From NCBI GenBank assembly GCA_900073065.1, contig FJOG01000023.1, positions 872,179-936,178 on the forward strand: DNA of 64,000 nt, in the 5' to 3' direction. Shown here one piece after another: positions 61,206 to 64,000 of the stretch. The notes under the pieces were generated by a model, which was given only the letters and a program-made list of their open reading frames with translations, had not been told where the DNA came from and ran no database searches. The position numbers and the translations under genes are program-made. The first letter of the stretch is position 1, and every line of letters starts with the position of its first letter. The stretch is from Phialocephala subalpina (taxonomy: Eukaryota > Ascomycota > Leotiomycetes > Helotiales > Mollisiaceae).

Positions 61206-62130
61206 TTTGTTGTAAGATCTTACGTGATGACCGAACTTTAAGAGGCGTAAGGGACGAAGACTTCATCTTTGTATGCGGTAGGAAGGACACTGCTGTTATA
61301 GAACTATGGGTTATCGATACCGGTAGTTCGTCAATGTCGATCCAGCAAATGTAGAGTCCATATCATCTGTTGCCAGCCTGCCGAAGCGAAGCCGACGAAC
61401 AAGGTGTGTGTGGTTCATATGTGGTTTCAAAGCGGCCTAGGCTATGCTTAACTCCTCTCGTTCCCCTTGAGGAGTCGCACTCCAACGTTGACGGTGTTTA
61501 AATCTCCCAGCCTTGCTCGGAATTTCTCAGGATGGCCGAACTCGGGTCGGCTCAACTTAATGAAAGTCCTGGCAGAAGAAAGTGTGGTACAGAAAGTGTA
61601 GGCGAAGCAGGGAGATTGAAATCGCTGCTGGTCGATGAAAAGCCTGCCGTGGCAATTTGGATAGTCTCTTGCTAGAGCAGGGAAAGGAATAGGAATGGTT
61701 CATGGTTGGTCCACGCATTGTATTATTCATGATCCTTCTTCGTAGTATCGGGAGCAGGCATGCCGAAAGGAAGCCGACGGGAAAGTGATAGCCGGAAGGG
61801 AAGGCATCCTCACTTGAGGGGCCTTGAGATAGATAACATTGTTGAAGGAGATTCTCGAGATACTGTCGAAGGAGAACACACTGTTCAATACTGTGTCCCA
61901 ATCTCACAAGACAAGTGTCTGGCAGAAAAATTGCTGCGGACGTTGGAACTAATTATCATCACGTGTATGTACGCTAAGCTAAATTGAGATGCGCTGTCTT
62001 GATCGCTGTCGCAAGACGTCCTTCGGCGTTTGTTATCCTGTCCAACACCTCTCCAACAAACACTAACGCCTAGCTCAATTCAACCAAAACGGACGGAAAA
62101 GTAGTCGTCCAGTGGTATTATTGGTGAGCC
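61206..62130. other. Intergenic, no gene seen
   Basis: About 900 bp upstream of the J-domain gene. The missing 5' part of the permease is not recognisable here. Confidence 0.45.
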
Positions 62131-62886
62131 ATGAGTACCAAGCCCGAGAAAGCTGACGATGATATCGATGCACTTGAAGCTCTGGAGTCAGAGGAGAAAG
62201 AGTACTTGAAAGTGAGCTTCCCCTGGAACCGCTCCTTTAAAATTGCACTGCTAATCATATCGCACTATCATAGGATGCCGAAATTGATCGTATTCTAAAG
62301 GCTTTCCGTCTAGATGCGTATGTATGCCCTACAGACTACCCCGCCACCTTCTGACCCCCTCTCTAGTTACGCAGTTCTCGACCTTCAACCTGGTGTGCCA
62401 GAGTCCGACATCAAGAAATGTTATCGTTCCAAGTCCCTCCTGATCCATCCGGATAAGACTACGAATCCGCAAGCCCCCGATGCCTTTGATCGCCTCAAGA
62501 AAGCTCAGACTGAGCTCATGGATGAAAAGCACCGCGAGCGACTCGACGAAGCCATCGCAGACGCGCGCATGCTCTTGATCCGCGAGAACAAATGGACTGT
62601 TGATAGTCCGGAGTTGAAGACGGAGAAGTTTGCGAAAGACTGGAGGGAGAAGACCAAGATGGTGCTGATTGATAATGAGCATAGGAGACGACGTCAGATG
62701 AAGGCACAGATGCAGGAAGAGGGTCGCGAGCAGAAGAAGGCCGACGAGGAGTTGGAGCAGAGGAAGCGAAAGAGAGAACATGAACAAGACTGGGAGAGTA
62801 CACGAGAGCAACGAATTGGAAGTTGGAGAGACTTTCAGAAGGGTACGGAGAAGAAGAAAAAGAAGAAAGCTAAGCCGATCGGATGA
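62131..62886 (+). CDS. J-domain protein, DNAJC8/Spf31-like
   Basis: Exons 62131-62211, 62274-62317 and 62367-62886, 214 aa. The N-terminus MSTKPEKADDDIDALEALESEEKEYLK is acidic; the J domain follows (YAVLDLQPGVPESDIKKCYRSKSLLIHPDKTTNPQA) with an intact HPD. The rest is a long charged helix (RRRRQMKAQMQEEGREQKK) ending in a lysine run with IGSWRDFQ, the arrangement of DNAJC8 and S. pombe Spf31. These stimulate Hsp70 ATPase and are associated with pre-mRNA splicing. All introns close in phase. Confidence 0.9.
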
Positions 62887-63419
62887 TACAATGATACACG
62901 GAGTTATATCAGAGGTCAATGGCGTTGGTGGTATGCTTCATGGGCATTTCTGCTGCTTCAGTTTACGCACATAGAGTTTGCCTTCTAGCACGGTTTATCA
63001 ATGCAATCGCGATTTTCTCGGACCAAAACGCACCTCTTTTCGACGGCCCAAAGCTCTCGCCCTGCCGGAAGAATACACACCCAATGAGGTTTATTACAAA
63101 GTGTTGAGACATTGAGGAAACGCTGAGTACAATCCAGATCTGGTTTTACTTCAAAGTCGGGGGCTACTTTTCCAACTAGCTTCCTCTCACATTCCTATCA
63201 AATATCGGGCAGCTGGAGGCATATCGAGGAACATGTCGAAGGAACAAATCTGCAACAGAGAAGGCATGCGTGTGAGTATCACAAATTCATGTTACTGGAA
63301 ACATGCAAGAAATAGGTCATCATAGTTAAAATACTAATAACCAGAACCCCTCCAGAGCACGAAATATGTCCCCAAACTCAAACGCCCTTCCAACTCAGCA
63401 ACCTACTCCAGAATCCCAA
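62887..63419. other. Convergent spacer
   Basis: About 530 bp between the J-domain gene stop and the stop of the next minus-strand gene. No gene is seen. Confidence 0.4.
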
Positions 63420-64000
63420 CTAATCATACATTTCCATGTCACTCTCCATATCACTCTCCGCAGAGTATCCAAAACCCATCTGCTCGTCATCTTCTTCCAC
63501 TGTTGCCTTCTTCTTTCCCTTCTTGTTCTTTACCTCCTGCGCCGCCCTCTTCGCTGCCCTCTCTACCCCTTTCTTCGCCATATACTCATTTACCTCTTTG
63601 TTAAACTCATCCGATCCAACCTTCTTCCCCGCCTCCTCAGCCTCCTTCTCGCCAGCGATCCTCTCATCAAGATTGACTTTCCTAAGCTGCAAGATCGACA
63701 ACACGGCCCCAGTATCTTGGATCTGCTTTTGCCATGCTGCTTTCAGTTTCTGGTGCAGCTCAGCGGCATCCATAGCATCCTGTTGCTCTGTCTGTCTCAC
63801 AGCTTCTAGACTTGCAGCAAGCCTTTCATCGTGATCTTTCTGTATCTTATCGCGAGCGGTACGGAAATGAAGCTTTTGCTGTTCAAGCGCCGCATCCTCA
63901 GCTGTGATTCTCTTCTTTTCATCCTCGAGCGTTTTCTTCTCCGTTACAAGCTGATCTTTTTCAGCCTGGAGACGATCATTCTCTTTTTTCGCAGCATCTC
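63420..64000 (-). CDS. Coiled-coil protein, C-terminal part (runs off the window)
   Basis: The frame is open from the window edge to TAG at 63420-63422, giving about 193 residues. It is almost entirely charged helix with heptad spacing (KKENDRLQAEKDQLVTEKKT, KIQKDHDERLAASLEAVRQ), then a lysine-rich segment (KNKKGKKKA) and an acidic/aromatic end (GFGYSAESDMESDMEMYD). I do not recognise the family. The 5' part lies beyond 64000. Confidence 0.7.
   Translation of the reverse strand, partial: DAAKKENDRLQAEKDQLVTEKKTLEDEKKRITAEDAALEQQKLHFRTARDKIQKDHDERLAASLEAVRQTEQQDAMDAAELHQKLKAAWQKQIQDTGAVLSILQLRKVNLDERIAGEKEAEEAGKKVGSDEFNKEVNEYMAKKGVERAAKRAAQEVKNKKGKKKATVEEDDEQMGFGYSAESDMESDMEMYD

Noticed and set aside
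62329..62919. 196-aa minus-strand frame opposite the J-domain gene
   Set aside because: The plus strand carries an intact HPD J domain with phased introns; the minus frame is a Leu-rich shadow.

Overview
This window comes from the nuclear genome of a filamentous ascomycete (Pezizomycotina). The class is probably Leotiomycetes, but that is an impression from protein wording, not a computed placement. The evidence is 46-100 nt GT-AG introns with internal CTAAC/CTGAC-like branch sites, fungal-only families (Arb1, fungal ULD-type ubiquitin-like proteins, PRISE-like reductases, sedolisins), and dense two-strand gene packing with 0.2-2 kb spacers. All gene models were spliced by eye. Exons were accepted only when the reading phase closed and the joined protein matched the family.

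Layout. 1-333: C-terminus of a NECAP-like endocytic protein. 334-3068: gene-free, with a 14-bp minisatellite running into a 462-N gap. 3.1-9.0 kb: an unknown coiled-coil protein, a type II membrane protein of a fungal glycosyltransferase-like family, and an inositol polyphosphate multikinase. 10.6-17.3 kb: Arb1 (RNAi/heterochromatin), a prolyl-4-hydroxylase-like dioxygenase and a small cytochrome b561-like membrane protein. 17.9-21.6 kb: an accessory patch with a chimeric gene joining a ubiquitin-like (ULD) region, a zinc ribbon and two Mrn1-type RRMs, followed by relic coding fragments. 22.1-28.9 kb: zeta-crystallin-like quinone oxidoreductase, UDP-glucose 4-epimerase and a SUN-domain nuclear-envelope protein. 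29.1-31.2 kb: decayed partial copies of the SUN 3' end and a degenerate tandem array. 31.9-33.3 kb: a PRISE-like reductase pseudogene. 33.9-53.6 kb: conserved core genes, namely FAD synthase, DBP4, an MFS transporter, DBP10, an unknown nuclear-type protein, SYO1, IDI1, a GNAT acetyltransferase and RPA2. 53.9-61.2 kb: a small hypothetical gene, then a sedolisin, an alpha/beta hydrolase and an NCS1 permease, all three carrying disabling lesions. 62.1-64.0 kb: a DNAJC8/Spf31-like J-domain gene and the C-terminus of a coiled-coil gene running off the edge.

How the genes relate. DBP4, DBP10 and SYO1 all act in ribosome biogenesis and lie within 14 kb. The genes are not an operon; they are interspersed on both strands, and SYO1 and IDI1 share a 222-bp divergent promoter. 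Housekeeping genes read cleanly while accessory metabolic and secreted-enzyme genes carry frameshifts and stops. That contrast suggests real decay rather than uniformly poor sequence, although single-base indels could still be assembly errors.

The strongest candidate for something undescribed is the ULD/zinc-ribbon/RRM chimera at 17.9-20.2 kb. I saw no tRNA, rRNA, CRISPR or intact transposon.
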